This document shows positions 18,212 to 26,761 of a stretch of 64,000 nt of DNA, in pieces (the stretch's first letter is position 1; each line of letters starts with the position of its first letter). The notes below the pieces were generated by a model. The model did no database searches. It saw only the letters and a list, made by a program, of their open reading frames with translations, and had not been told where the DNA came from. The stretch spans positions 1 to 64,000 of the forward strand of contig CAYXJR010000005.1 in assembly GCA_964465145.1 (NCBI GenBank), read 5' to 3'. The position numbers and the translations under genes are program-made. The stretch comes from JAUVKA01 sp964465145. GTDB taxonomy: Bacteria; Bacteroidota; Bacteroidia; Bacteroidales; UBA12481.

Positions 18212-19471
18212 TTATTTTTTCAATAAGCTGATTTTCTGTAAAACCAATCCATAATGGCTTCCGGGAGGATTTTCCTGCATTTGAATTCCGTTCCATTCTC
18301 TCCAGAAATTACCGGAATAACATAGCCACATGGTATGTCCGTCATCATTAATGAATTTGGAAGGAATGTTAACGAAATATGACTGCTCGCCGAAGTTTTT
18401 CATGTAGGTTACCAGCAGCCAGGGTCCTGTAATTTTATCAGATTCAAGAATATAGGTGTGCATATATGAATTTGTGTTTTCACCGTCGGTGACACACATC
18501 AGATATTTTTTCAAAGCCGCATTATATGTGACTGTTACACAACCCATATTGTTATTCCACTCCAGTAAAGGCTTGATTTTGGTAAAATCACCTGTCCATT
18601 GAGCTTGTCCTTCTGTATCATAGCCGGCAAAGAATTCGTAAGCCGACGGATCGTTAATTTTGTCCTCCTCAGGAATCACCCGTAAAAGATAAATCTGATC
18701 CCCGGTTATCCAGCTTGCATTATAAAACTGCCTTTGTTGATCATTTATATCTGCACCATGAGCTACCAGATAGGCTTTGCCATCAGGGGAATGCTCCATA
18801 TTTTGCCCAAAATCCACAAAGTGAGGTGAACCAATTTTAACCGGATATCCGTTAATGCCGGTTTCTCCGAATATTGGTTTTTCCGGGCTATAAGGACAGG
18901 CAGTCCATGTTCTGCCGAAATCCTTTGAGATCCTGAAACCCACAAATGGGCCAAGCCATGGCCAGTTATATGTCAAATTGCCATATTTCGCACTCCCGGC
19001 GGGATCCAGACAATAAGTACCGTAATACCATATTCCGTCTTTAATAAGGCTGCCGCATGGATATCTGCCATGGTACGGTTCAGGACTGGCCCTGAAAGTT
19101 CCCAGACTGTATATTTTCAGATGCCGCGGATCATTTCCCTCGGCAAGAGCTTGCCCGGTGGTTGCATGGTTGCCATCTCCCGAATTGGAACATTCCTTTC
19201 CGCCATCCAAACGGGGAACGCACCCGTCGGTGTAAGGGGAATAAAGGTTTCCATCTGAGGCCCAGGTAAAATACCAGGTGTCAGCCACATAATAATCGCT
19301 TCGGATGCCAAGGAATTTTATTCCTTTATAATCTTCAGACATCTTAAATGGACAATCATCAGGTACTTCGTTGGGCCAGATAAAGGGTTCATAAGTTGGA
19401 ATTTTCTTATCCTGTGAGCACGCAATCGTGCTTAAAAACACAATAACGATCGGTAATAATTTTGATTTCAT
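18212..19471 (-). CDS. Lipoprotein, predicted beta-propeller glycan-active protein of unknown specificity
   Basis: Start placed at ATG 19471, which begins a clean lipoprotein signal (IVFLSTIAC); a longer reading from 19495 adds only eight residues. About 420 residues, Trp/Tyr-rich with repeated short strands (YYVADTWYFTWASDGNLYSP, FRISKDFGRTWTACPYSP), the look of a five-bladed propeller such as DUF4185 or sialidase-like proteins with Asp-box-like loops (SKDFGRTW). Catalytic residues cannot be assigned. The gene sits between the rhamnosidase remnant and GH16 on the same strand, so it is probably part of the same glycan-degradation unit. Confidence 0.65.
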   Translation of the reverse strand: MKSKLLPIVIVFLSTIACSQDKKIPTYEPFIWPNEVPDDCPFKMSEDYKGIKFLGIRSDYYVADTWYFTWASDGNLYSPYTDGCVPRLDGGKECSNSGDGNHATTGQALAEGNDPRHLKIYSLGTFRASPEPYHGRYPCGSLIKDGIWYYGTYCLDPAGSAKYGNLTYNWPWLGPFVGFRISKDFGRTWTACPYSPEKPIFGETGINGYPVKIGSPHFVDFGQNMEHSPDGKAYLVAHGADINDQQRQFYNASWITGDQIYLLRVIPEEDKINDPSAYEFFAGYDTEGQAQWTGDFTKIKPLLEWNNNMGCVTVTYNAALKKYLMCVTDGENTNSYMHTYILESDKITGPWLLVTYMKNFGEQSYFVNIPSKFINDDGHTMWLCYSGNFWREWNGIQMQENPPGSHYGLVLQKISLLKK

Positions 19472-19497
19472 AACTATGTGCTTTTTACAATTCACAA

Positions 19498-20007
19498 TTA
19501 TTTTATTATCTCAACTTCATATCCTTCCGGCACATCATATTCATATTTAATTTCATCTCCTGTCTTCTTCCATTCAAATTTAACTAATTCTTTCCCAAGT
19601 GGTATTTGGCCCTTGCAGAAATCCAATCCGACATCTGACATCTGAAATCTGACAATTTTATTCACCTGATCCACATCAGCTATTCCAAGCACATCACGAT
19701 ACAGCACATGCACCACATGAGATGCAAATCCATGATTGCAACTGGCTGCCGGAGAAATATTTTCCCCTTCTATCAAATGCTTCGACAGATCCCATTCATC
19801 CACACGATAATATCCATGCCCGGCACGGGCCGGCCCATGACCAATAAATTCGTTGTTCAGATAAATGCGATATAGACTGGAACCAGTGATCTTCAGAAAA
19901 GCTTTATCATCATCTGGCTTATTAAATTCTGCCCTGAAGCCAACAGTCATGTTCTTTTCGAACATTAATAAATTTATAATTAACCATTTACAATTAATAC
20001 TTAACAT
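19498..20007 (-). pseudogene. GH78-like alpha-L-rhamnosidase with its middle deleted in frame
   Basis: An open 169-codon frame joins the two ends of a much larger enzyme. Residues 15-83 (TVGFRAEFNKPDDDKAFLKI, YLNNEFIGHGPARAGHGYYR, DEWDLSKHLIEGENI) are the N-terminal beta domain of bacterial rhamnosidase-like proteins. From about residue 85 (AASCNHGFASHVVHVLYRDV then LGIADVDQVNKIVRFQMSDV) it is the C-terminal domain of the same family. The (alpha/alpha)6 catalytic core, several hundred residues, is absent, so there is no activity. The first 14 codons are translated intergenic word repeat, so the 5' end is probably lost too. It directly abuts the GH27 stop. Confidence 0.75.
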
Positions 20008-22545
20008 TTAATTTTTGTCACCCGTCACTTCTTTGTATTTTAAGAACACACAACCATCCGCCGGGATGGTAAAAGTAAAGATGTCGGATTCTGACAAGTC
20101 ATTGCCACTCCACAACTCTTTAATCTTATATTTTTCTCCCGGATCCAGTCCTAAGTCCTCAAGAGAAAGTTTAACATTCATTTCCATATCCCCATCACGA
20201 TTAAAAACCCCAATCCAACCTCTTTCACTTTTGCTTTTCCCGATGCGCTTCGCTTCCGGGACTTCGCTTTGCTTCGTCTGCTTTCCTGCTTTCCTGCCTT
20301 GTTTTGGTGTTTTCCAAACATCAATCTTTCCATCCCGTTTCGCAAGTCTCCCAACCACCCCATTTTGATTGCACTCCAGGATATCCTTATGAGTGAGTAA
20401 ACTTAAAGAAAATTCGTCCATTGAATAGAGAACACCACCTGCAATCAGAGGGGAGGCTGCCAGGGCTCTCTGTAGCATAAAGGTCCGTTTTTGATCATCA
20501 GTAAATTTACAAATCCATCCGCCATCATTAACAATATAAAGTCGACCAAAACATATCATATCCATATCAAGCCAGCTATTAGTTTCAGCTCCGGTATAAT
20601 CCTGCATGGCTTCCCATCGACTGAAAGTTGTTTCCAGACTACCGCGGTTATCCCAAATATCGCTGGTTATTCGTACCATATTGGCTTTTTTATAAGCATC
20701 GCTATTTTCAACTTTGATGTAATCGCCTGGCGATAAACTCAATACAATGTCTCTTCCACAGTTTTCAATAGCATTTACCACTCCTAAAACCTCATCTGGG
20801 TGGGGCACTATATCATCAAATTTGATAAAATCTACTCCCCAGTCGGCATATTTCTGTATCAAATTATTATAATATTCCTGGGCACCGGGCTTACTCATGT
20901 CTACTCCATAATTGAAATCATTCCAGGGACAAAGTTTATTCTTATCTGCAATATCCTGAAGGGTATAAGGAGTTCCTTCGATAGGCAGATTGGCTTCCAC
21001 AGCTTCTTTGTCGACACCACGTATTAGCCAGATCCCGAATTTGAGCCCTTTTTTATGAGTATAGTCGATCACTGATTTTACTCCACTGGGGAAGAAATTA
21101 GGAGAAGATTCCGGTAATCCATATTCATCGATCAATACTTTCCCTCCGTCTTCATTCTTTTTATCCATAAACCAACCGTTATCCACCGTAACATATTCAT
21201 AACCATATGCCTTGAGTTTTTCTGCTACAGCATCGATATTTTTAATCAATTTATCTTCCGGAGCCGCCGTGCTGTATCCAGTGTAGCTGTTCCATCCCAA
21301 GGGAGGGGAGAAATGATCTTTTTCTCCCTCTTCAAGTTCTGATATTTTCAAAATCCTGCACTGATGGGATTCAACCTTGATACTAATCTCATCATTATAA
21401 TAACCTATCAGTTTGTGCTGCCAAAGATCACGGGCTTTAACATTTTGGAGTTTTAAATCATTTAAATTGAGACTTATTGTTCTTGTTTTTTCATCATCTC
21501 TGTTTAAAAAGCCCACTGCATAACTCCCGTCACTAAGTTTTTTAGACCAGATCTCACTTACACCATTTTTTAGGATGCGGGTTGCCTGTTTGCCAAGAGG
21601 ATCCTGATTCACAGCTATGATTTCTTTGTTCTTTAGAATTCTTTTGGTGTGGAAATCCATATCTCGTACATCATTACACATCAAGAGTGGAGCTGATAAT
21701 AAGGCCCATAATCCCATATGTGCTTCGTATTCTGTAACAGATAAGCCGCTGGCTCCGTTAGCTGAGGCTGAATTTCCTTTTCCGTTCAAACCTACCATAA
21801 GGATATCCGGGTCATTCCAGTGGCCGGGGCCTGCGAATTTTTCAAGACCTAGCTGTCTGTCAAGCCCTTCCATTACTCCATTGTGACCAGCGGAATATTT
21901 ACCGTGCTCCCATGTATCCCTGAGGTCCCATGTTGTGCGCCAGAGATTTGCTCCAATCTCTTTTCCCCATAGCCATGGAGATAGCTGTCCCCATTCACAA
22001 ACAGCGAATACAACATCAGGATTTTCTTTCCTTAGGGCTTTAATAAATGTTTTATATCGATCTACAGCTGTCCAGATATCTGAAGGAGCGTTGCAATAAT
22101 CACATTTCACATAATCCACTCCCCATTCTGCATAGGTTTTGGCATCCTGCTTTTCGTAGCCATAGGTTCCAACTACCCCTCCGCAAGTCCAATCTGCAGT
22201 ATCTGTATAAATGCCAAACTTCAATCCCTTTGAATGAATATAATCGCCCAGAACCTTCATTCCTGAAGGGAATTTTTTTGCATCCGGATAAACCCGGCCT
22301 TTCTTATCTCGTCCGCCCTGCCACAGGTCATCAAGGATAAAGTATTTATATCCCAGCTCATCGAGCCCGTTTTCCACCATGGCATCAGCAATCTCCTTAA
22401 CCAGGTCTTCGTTAATATTACCTTCAAAAAGATTCCAGCTTATCCAGCCCATTGGAGGTGTAGCTGCTATAGGGTTTCCCTTTGTATCCTGGGCTTGCAA
22501 CTGCATTCCTGCTAAACATATAAGCACTAAAATTAGTTTTTTCAT
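20008..22545 (-). CDS. Double-domain GH27 alpha-galactosidase
   Basis: An exported enzyme (signal peptide 1-19, cleavage at LQAQ) with two complete GH27-type barrels. Domain 1 (about 25-400): PPMGWISWN start, nucleophile D149 in VKCDYCN, acid/base D207 in WRTTWDLRD, GHWNDPDIL. Domain 2 (about 412-845): PPLGWNSYTGYST start, nucleophile D577 in DFIKFDDI, acid/base D629 in RITSDIWDNRG. Both look catalytically competent but belong to different GH27 branches. A Lys-rich insert (about 746-774) interrupts the C-terminal beta domain of the second half. The fusion could be natural or produced by loss of an intergenic region, given the deletions nearby. First gene of the unit ending in GH16. Confidence 0.85.
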   Translation of the reverse strand: MKKLILVLICLAGMQLQAQDTKGNPIAATPPMGWISWNLFEGNINEDLVKEIADAMVENGLDELGYKYFILDDLWQGGRDKKGRVYPDAKKFPSGMKVLGDYIHSKGLKFGIYTDTADWTCGGVVGTYGYEKQDAKTYAEWGVDYVKCDYCNAPSDIWTAVDRYKTFIKALRKENPDVVFAVCEWGQLSPWLWGKEIGANLWRTTWDLRDTWEHGKYSAGHNGVMEGLDRQLGLEKFAGPGHWNDPDILMVGLNGKGNSASANGASGLSVTEYEAHMGLWALLSAPLLMCNDVRDMDFHTKRILKNKEIIAVNQDPLGKQATRILKNGVSEIWSKKLSDGSYAVGFLNRDDEKTRTISLNLNDLKLQNVKARDLWQHKLIGYYNDEISIKVESHQCRILKISELEEGEKDHFSPPLGWNSYTGYSTAAPEDKLIKNIDAVAEKLKAYGYEYVTVDNGWFMDKKNEDGGKVLIDEYGLPESSPNFFPSGVKSVIDYTHKKGLKFGIWLIRGVDKEAVEANLPIEGTPYTLQDIADKNKLCPWNDFNYGVDMSKPGAQEYYNNLIQKYADWGVDFIKFDDIVPHPDEVLGVVNAIENCGRDIVLSLSPGDYIKVENSDAYKKANMVRITSDIWDNRGSLETTFSRWEAMQDYTGAETNSWLDMDMICFGRLYIVNDGGWICKFTDDQKRTFMLQRALAASPLIAGGVLYSMDEFSLSLLTHKDILECNQNGVVGRLAKRDGKIDVWKTPKQGRKAGKQTKQSEVPEAKRIGKSKSERGWIGVFNRDGDMEMNVKLSLEDLGLDPGEKYKIKELWSGNDLSESDIFTFTIPADGCVFLKYKEVTGDKN
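20224..20310 (-). repeat. Repeat-derived in-frame insert in the GH27 gene
   Basis: On the plus strand this stretch reads as CTTCGCTT / TGCTTTCCTGCTTTCCTGCC-type words, similar in style to the intergenic word repeats. It translates as a KTPKQGRKAGKQTKQ-type Lys-rich loop absent from the flanking, well-conserved GH27 text. Confidence 0.5.
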
Positions 22546-22794
22546 AAAGTTTAATTTTATATGCTTTCTCTTTTTTAAAATGGCAACCCATCGTCACCCA
22601 TCGTCACCTTTCGTCACCTTTCGTCACCCAGCGTCACCTTTCGTCACCTTTTATAAAATGAGCAAGTTAATAATGAACGATTAAAAATAGGTGTCAGATT
22701 GACGTTTATTTCTTCCCTATATATACTATTGTGGCTATCTTGTTAGCCAGGATTATTACTGTAAAAGCTGTATCCTATTCCGTGCGACCAATAG
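22546..22794. other. Gap upstream of GH27: tandem repeat, otherwise nothing recognised
   Basis: Contains the decamer array at 22591-22650 and then AT-rich sequence with no ORF or promoter that I can support. The GH27 promoter should lie here or be shared; no TAnnTTTG match was seen on the minus strand. Confidence 0.4.
22591..22650. repeat. Six-copy 10-bp tandem repeat
   Basis: Six adjacent decamers of the form TCGTCACCYW: TCGTCACCCA, TCGTCACCTT, TCGTCACCTT, TCGTCACCCA, GCGTCACCTT, TCGTCACCTT. It lies 46 bp upstream of the GH27 start codon. Copy number is likely to vary between strains. Confidence 0.9.
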
Positions 22795-22966
22795 ACTACT
22801 ACAAAAGCCAATGAGTGGTACTATAATCTTGACCCTATTGTGGGCTGCAATTACCTGCCGCGTACAGCTACAAATACCACTGAAAAGTGGATGGCTGAGA
22901 CTTTTACCAAACAACCCTGATCTGGATGACCATGGAAGGGTGATTTCTGTCCGGGCTTCAAACTAA
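22795..22966 (+). pseudogene. Remnant of a GH5-like/cellulase-family enzyme, ends only
   Basis: From 22795 the plus strand reads ANEWYYNLDPIVGCNYLPRT followed by ATNTTEKWMAETF, the N-terminal region of a glycoside hydrolase group with the pattern WxVGCNFxPxxAxNxxEMWQAETF. It stops at 22918-22920. One base out of frame, DDHGRVISVRASN and a stop at 22964-22966 look like a separate C-terminal end. The several hundred residues expected between are missing. Family assignment rests on one short match. Confidence 0.5.
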
Positions 22967-23164
22967 TCAATGTTATAATTCAACGGGAAAGTAATTTTAT
23001 AGGTATTGATATTCCATATATTTCTTTTCCATATCTCCGAAACTATCCTCGGTAACTTTGAGGAATTTTTACTCAATTTTCTCTCTCTTAAATCGATATA
23101 GTTCATTTATCTTATCTACTCCAAATGTTGTAAATAACCAATCAACCAAACAGCGAATAACTAT
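22967..23164. other. Gap with no recognised feature
   Basis: AT-rich spacer between the GH5-like remnant and the sugar-binding lipoprotein. No ORF, hairpin or promoter that I can support. Confidence 0.4.
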
Positions 23165-24178
23165 CTACCGATAGTGCTGCTCAGTAAGCTGCAATACGCT
23201 TTCGGCATTATCAATGTTGATTATTGCAGCCCCGGTATCAATACTTGATGGCATGATCCCGTAGCGTTTGAGAAGGGCGAGTTGGATAACAGGATAGAAA
23301 CCCTGGATGTATGGCTGCTGGTCGATAGTGAAGGCAATATGGCCCTCTATAATATTTTTTAAGATGTTTTGACTCAGATCAAAACCAGCGGCTTTATAGC
23401 CCTGATCCGCGAAATTTTTGCCAATTGCCAAGCCAGCACCTTCTGTATCGGCCTGGCCTGTACAAAGCACGAATTTTATTTGTGGATTAGCGTGCAGCTC
23501 CCTACCAATTAGCTCTGCAGATTCGGCAACCGTATTGCCAGTGATAACAACTTTCCATTTAACATTTTCTAAACCTGCTTCCCTCAGCCCATCCTGGGCA
23601 CCCCGCAGCCGGTCGTCGAGAGCCGACACACCTTTATCATGCATGGTCATCAGAATCTCACTACCATCAGGGATAAACTTAGCGGCTTCATTACCCATAC
23701 TTTTGCCCGCTTCGTAAAAACTCTGACTAACGGTGCTCAAACGATCATTGGGAGTGGTATGATCGTCGATGTTGAACGCTACCAATGGGATTCCGGCTTC
23801 AGCTGATTCCCTCGTAACTTCATCAAATCCAATAGGATCAATTATGTTTAAGGCAATACCATCGTAACCATCACGAATTGCCTGGCGAACTAATTCTGCC
23901 TGGGCCACGATATCCACACCTTCTGTTCCGGTAAAGACACAATCCACATCCATCATCCTGGCAGCATCTTCCATCCCCTTTTTTAACGGGATAAAAAAGT
24001 CTTCATGCACAACACAGGTGATGAAAATGAATCTCAGTTTATCCTGATCCTGGAGCTGTTCATTATCCTGTGGTTTCTCAGGAGCAGCACATTCTGAGAA
24101 TAGTATTACCAGCAGGACGATCAATGGCAGCCTTAGACTAAACTTAAGCAGGCTTGTTGCATTAGGACTAGTTTGCAT
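23165..24178 (-). CDS. Periplasmic sugar-binding lipoprotein (Peripla_BP_4, RbsB-like)
   Basis: Start placed at ATG 24178, which gives a proper lipoprotein signal (LVILFSECAAP); the reading from 24238 adds 20 non-signal residues. The two-lobed type I binding fold is clear: LRFIFITCVVHEDFFIPLKK start, GYDGIALNIIDP, GIPLVAFNIDD, DDRLRGAQDGLREAG, TIDQQPYIQGFYPV hinge. Such proteins deliver sugars to ABC importers or sensor kinases. No permease, ABC subunit or kinase lies nearby; the next gene is a cytoplasmic ABC-F protein, not a partner. Ligand unknown. Confidence 0.82.
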   Translation of the reverse strand: MQTSPNATSLLKFSLRLPLIVLLVILFSECAAPEKPQDNEQLQDQDKLRFIFITCVVHEDFFIPLKKGMEDAARMMDVDCVFTGTEGVDIVAQAELVRQAIRDGYDGIALNIIDPIGFDEVTRESAEAGIPLVAFNIDDHTTPNDRLSTVSQSFYEAGKSMGNEAAKFIPDGSEILMTMHDKGVSALDDRLRGAQDGLREAGLENVKWKVVITGNTVAESAELIGRELHANPQIKFVLCTGQADTEGAGLAIGKNFADQGYKAAGFDLSQNILKNIIEGHIAFTIDQQPYIQGFYPVIQLALLKRYGIMPSSIDTGAAIINIDNAESVLQLTEQHYR

Positions 24179-24238
24179 AGTCGAATAGGTTTGACCAAAT
24201 CTAGTGATTTTATATATCAATATTAGATCGGGATACAA

Positions 24239-24390
24239 CCAATTAGGGAATTGGGGAATTGGGGAATTAGGGAATTGGGTAGTTGTAGCCTGGGGCCTTG
24301 TGCCTCAGGATCATCGCAAAGTTCTCAGTCCTCAGTCCTCAGTCCTCAGTCTTCCAATCTCCTAATCTACGGATCTACCAATCTACGAAT
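24239..24390. repeat. Intergenic word repeats (GGGAATT, CTCAGTC, AATCTAC words)
   Basis: Three successive blocks: GGGGAATT-type words at 24241-24279, four copies of the 7-mer CTCAGTC at 24324-24351, and AATCTAC-type words at 24356-24390 that run into the 3' end of the ABC-F gene. Confidence 0.75.
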
Positions 24391-25996
24391 ACATCTCCTC
24401 CCTAAGTGCCTTAACTTTTTCATCCACAATATAATCATCATACTCCATGAGCTTGTCGATTATTCCCCTGGGAGTGAGTTCAATGATCCTGTTGCAAACG
24501 GATTGGATAAACTCATGATCATGAGATGACATAAATATGTTACCTGGATACTTCATCAGATTATTATTGAATGCTTGAATAGATTCCAGATCCAGGTGGT
24601 TAGTTGGTGTATCAAGTACTAATGCATTAGCATCAGAAAGCATCATCTTAGAAATCATACAACGGATCTTCTCGCCCCCCGACAAAACTTCTACTTTTTT
24701 ATAAATTTCATCTCCGGAAAATAGCATTTTGCCCAGATATCCTCGTATAAAGACCTCTGTAGTGTCACTGGTAAATTGGCAAAACCATTCGTGCAAAGTT
24801 TGTGATCCTGTAAAGAATTCTGAGTTATCCAAAGGTAAATAAGCTGTTGTGATAGTTTGACCCCACTGATAGGTACCGGCATCGGCTTTTTGCTTGTCGT
24901 TAAGTATCTCAAACAAAGCCGTCATTGTCCTTGGATCTTTTGATAGGAAAATAATCTTGTCTCCCTTATTTGCTACGAAATCAACATTTTTAAACAAAAC
25001 TTTACCATCCATACTGGCCTTTAATCCACTAACTTCCAGGATTTTATTGCCTGCTTCTCTTGCCGGTTTAAAAACGATGCCCGGGTACTTTCTGGTTGAC
25101 GGCTGAATGTCTTCAATATTCAGCTTTTCAATCATTTTCTTCCGACTGGTAGTCTGCTTCGATTTTGCAACGTTTGCACTGAAGCGCCTTATAAAAGCCT
25201 GAAGTTCTTGTTTCTTTTCTTCGGCTTTTTTATTTTGAATTGACTGTTGTCTTAAAGCTAACTGACTGCTCTCATACCAAAAGCTGTAATTACCGGCAAA
25301 CATCTGAACTTTCCCAAAATCAATATCAACTGTATGAGTACTGATCGCATCAAGGAAGTGTCTGTCGTGAGATACTACCAGAACGGTATTTTCATAATTT
25401 GATAAGTAATTCTCCAACCAACTAACAGTGTCGAGGTCAAGATCGTTTGTTGGCTCATCGAGTAATAAATTATCTGGATTGCCAAATAGTGCCTGAGCAA
25501 GCAAAATTCTCACTTTCTGCTTCCCGCTCATTTCTTTCATTAGAGTATAATGAAATTCCTCTTTGATTCCCAGATCACTTAACAGGGTTGCAGCATTGTT
25601 TTCTGCATTCCAACCATCCATTTCACCAAATTTTTCTTCCAACTCAGCTGCTTTTATCCCATCTGCATCAGAAAAATCAGGCTTGGCATACAATGCATCT
25701 TTTCCCTCCATAATATCCCACAATAGGGAATGACCTTTCATTACAGTATGTAGTACAGAAAATTCGTCAAATGCAAAGTGATCCTGGCTCAATACGGATA
25801 GCCTTTCCCCAAAGCCCAAAGAGATATGTCCGGCAGTGGCATCCAAATCTCCTGAAATAGCCTTAAGTAATGTTGATTTACCGGCACCATTTGCTCCGAT
25901 AACACCGTAACAATTTCCCGAGGTAAAATTCATATTTACTTCCTGGAACAACACCTTGCTGCCAAATTGGATCCTTAGATTTGAAACTGTAATCAT
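24383..25996 (-). CDS. ABC-F family ATPase
   Basis: A cytoplasmic duplicated ATPase of 537 residues without membrane segments. Cassette 1: Walker A GANGAGKSTLL, signature MSGKQKVRILLAQALF, Walker B LLLDEPTNDLDL. Cassette 2 has a degraded Walker A (SKDPRTMT), signature LSGGEKIRCMISKMML and LVLDTPTNHLDL, in which the catalytic Glu is replaced by Thr. A Lys-rich linker (about 240-300) separates them. This layout matches the YbiT/EttA-like ABC-F translation factors that act at the ribosomal E site. Resistance-type function is less likely. The last codons overlap the CTA-rich word repeats. Confidence 0.9.
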   Translation of the reverse strand: MITVSNLRIQFGSKVLFQEVNMNFTSGNCYGVIGANGAGKSTLLKAISGDLDATAGHISLGFGERLSVLSQDHFAFDEFSVLHTVMKGHSLLWDIMEGKDALYAKPDFSDADGIKAAELEEKFGEMDGWNAENNAATLLSDLGIKEEFHYTLMKEMSGKQKVRILLAQALFGNPDNLLLDEPTNDLDLDTVSWLENYLSNYENTVLVVSHDRHFLDAISTHTVDIDFGKVQMFAGNYSFWYESSQLALRQQSIQNKKAEEKKQELQAFIRRFSANVAKSKQTTSRKKMIEKLNIEDIQPSTRKYPGIVFKPAREAGNKILEVSGLKASMDGKVLFKNVDFVANKGDKIIFLSKDPRTMTALFEILNDKQKADAGTYQWGQTITTAYLPLDNSEFFTGSQTLHEWFCQFTSDTTEVFIRGYLGKMLFSGDEIYKKVEVLSGGEKIRCMISKMMLSDANALVLDTPTNHLDLESIQAFNNNLMKYPGNIFMSSHDHEFIQSVCNRIIELTPRGIIDKLMEYDDYIVDEKVKALREEMYS

Positions 25997-26034
25997 TTGA
26001 TAATAAAATATTAGGAAGAAAATAAAAAAGCGTG

Positions 26035-26042
26035 CAAAGGTA
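26035..26042 (-). promoter_or_regulatory. -7 box for the ABC-F gene
   Basis: On the minus strand TACCTTTG fits TAnnTTTG, 39 bp before the start codon. No good -33 TTTG was found. Confidence 0.45.
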
Positions 26043-26070
26043 TATAAAATATTGTAATTCCTTGCATGGC

Positions 26071-26094
26071 GCAGGTTGCAGGTTGCAGGTTGCT
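26071..26094. repeat. GCAGGTT heptamer repeat
   Basis: Three copies of GCAGGTT in tandem upstream of the ABC-F gene. The same GGTTGC word recurs at 38258-38275 and, inverted, at 42466-42500. Confidence 0.7.
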
Positions 26095-26189
26095 GGCTAC
26101 AGATCGTTTGTCATTTGTCTATCCATTCTACACTTTTACCGATAATATGGTTACGCTTACCTAATTTTTCCGCTATTCAAGTTCGAGGA

Positions 26190-26220
26190 TTTGCGAACTA
26201 AAAAAACCAAGTTATCTTTG
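26190..26220 (+). promoter_or_regulatory. Consensus Bacteroidota promoter for the regulator/RND operon
   Basis: TTTG at 26190-26193, a 19-bp spacer and TATCTTTG at 26213-26220 match the housekeeping consensus exactly. Transcription should begin near 26227, so the regulator must start downstream of that point. Confidence 0.75.
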
Positions 26221-26250
26221 CAGCTTAATTTCCTTATGAATATTAAAGTC

Positions 26251-26715
26251 ATGAAAACGGAAGAAAGAATTGAAAAACAGCGGCTGCTTATTGAAGAGAT
26301 AGGGATGCATTTTGACAAGGAAGGTTTTCAACCTATTGCAGGAAGAATTCTTGGTTTGCTTATGGTCATGGATAAGGAGCAGTACTCTTTCGAGGAGATT
26401 GTGGATGAGTTGGGAATTAGTAAAAGCTCGGCGAGTGTTGCTCTCAGAAACCTTGAGATCAGGGGTAATATTGAGTATTTTACCATTCCTGGAGATCGTA
26501 AACGGTATTTCCAGATGAGAACTATGGATCCATTTGCCCTTATTGATGATTTTACGACAAAGATGTCTTTATTTAAGGCAATGCAAACAAGAATTCTTGA
26601 GTTAAAGGCTGATCAGAATTCAAGAAATGCCATCTTCTTTCGAGAATTAAGCAAAATGATAGAGTTTGTTTTAGGTCATATGGATGCACTTAAAGAGAAG
26701 TATACGGAGCAATAG
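26251..26715 (+). CDS. GbsR/MarR-family transcriptional regulator
   Basis: A winged-helix repressor-type regulator, about 155 residues: MKTEERIEKQRLLIEEIG, then GRILGLLMVMDKEQYSFEEI with VDELGISKSSASVALRNLEI as the recognition helix region. Longer readings from 26191 run through the promoter and cannot be right; ATG 26236 is an alternative start adding five residues. It lies 46 bp before the outer-membrane efflux gene and most likely controls the RND operon, a common arrangement in Bacteroidota. Confidence 0.85.
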   Translation: MKTEERIEKQRLLIEEIGMHFDKEGFQPIAGRILGLLMVMDKEQYSFEEIVDELGISKSSASVALRNLEIRGNIEYFTIPGDRKRYFQMRTMDPFALIDDFTTKMSLFKAMQTRILELKADQNSRNAIFFRELSKMIEFVLGHMDALKEKYTEQ

Positions 26716-26761
26716 TTTTTTAATAAAAAGGTTCGATAGTTTATAAACCAATGATATAGTT

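Noticed and set aside
22591..22650. Possible CRISPR array
   Set aside because: The units are 10 bp and directly adjacent with no spacers, and no cas gene is near; it is a simple tandem repeat.
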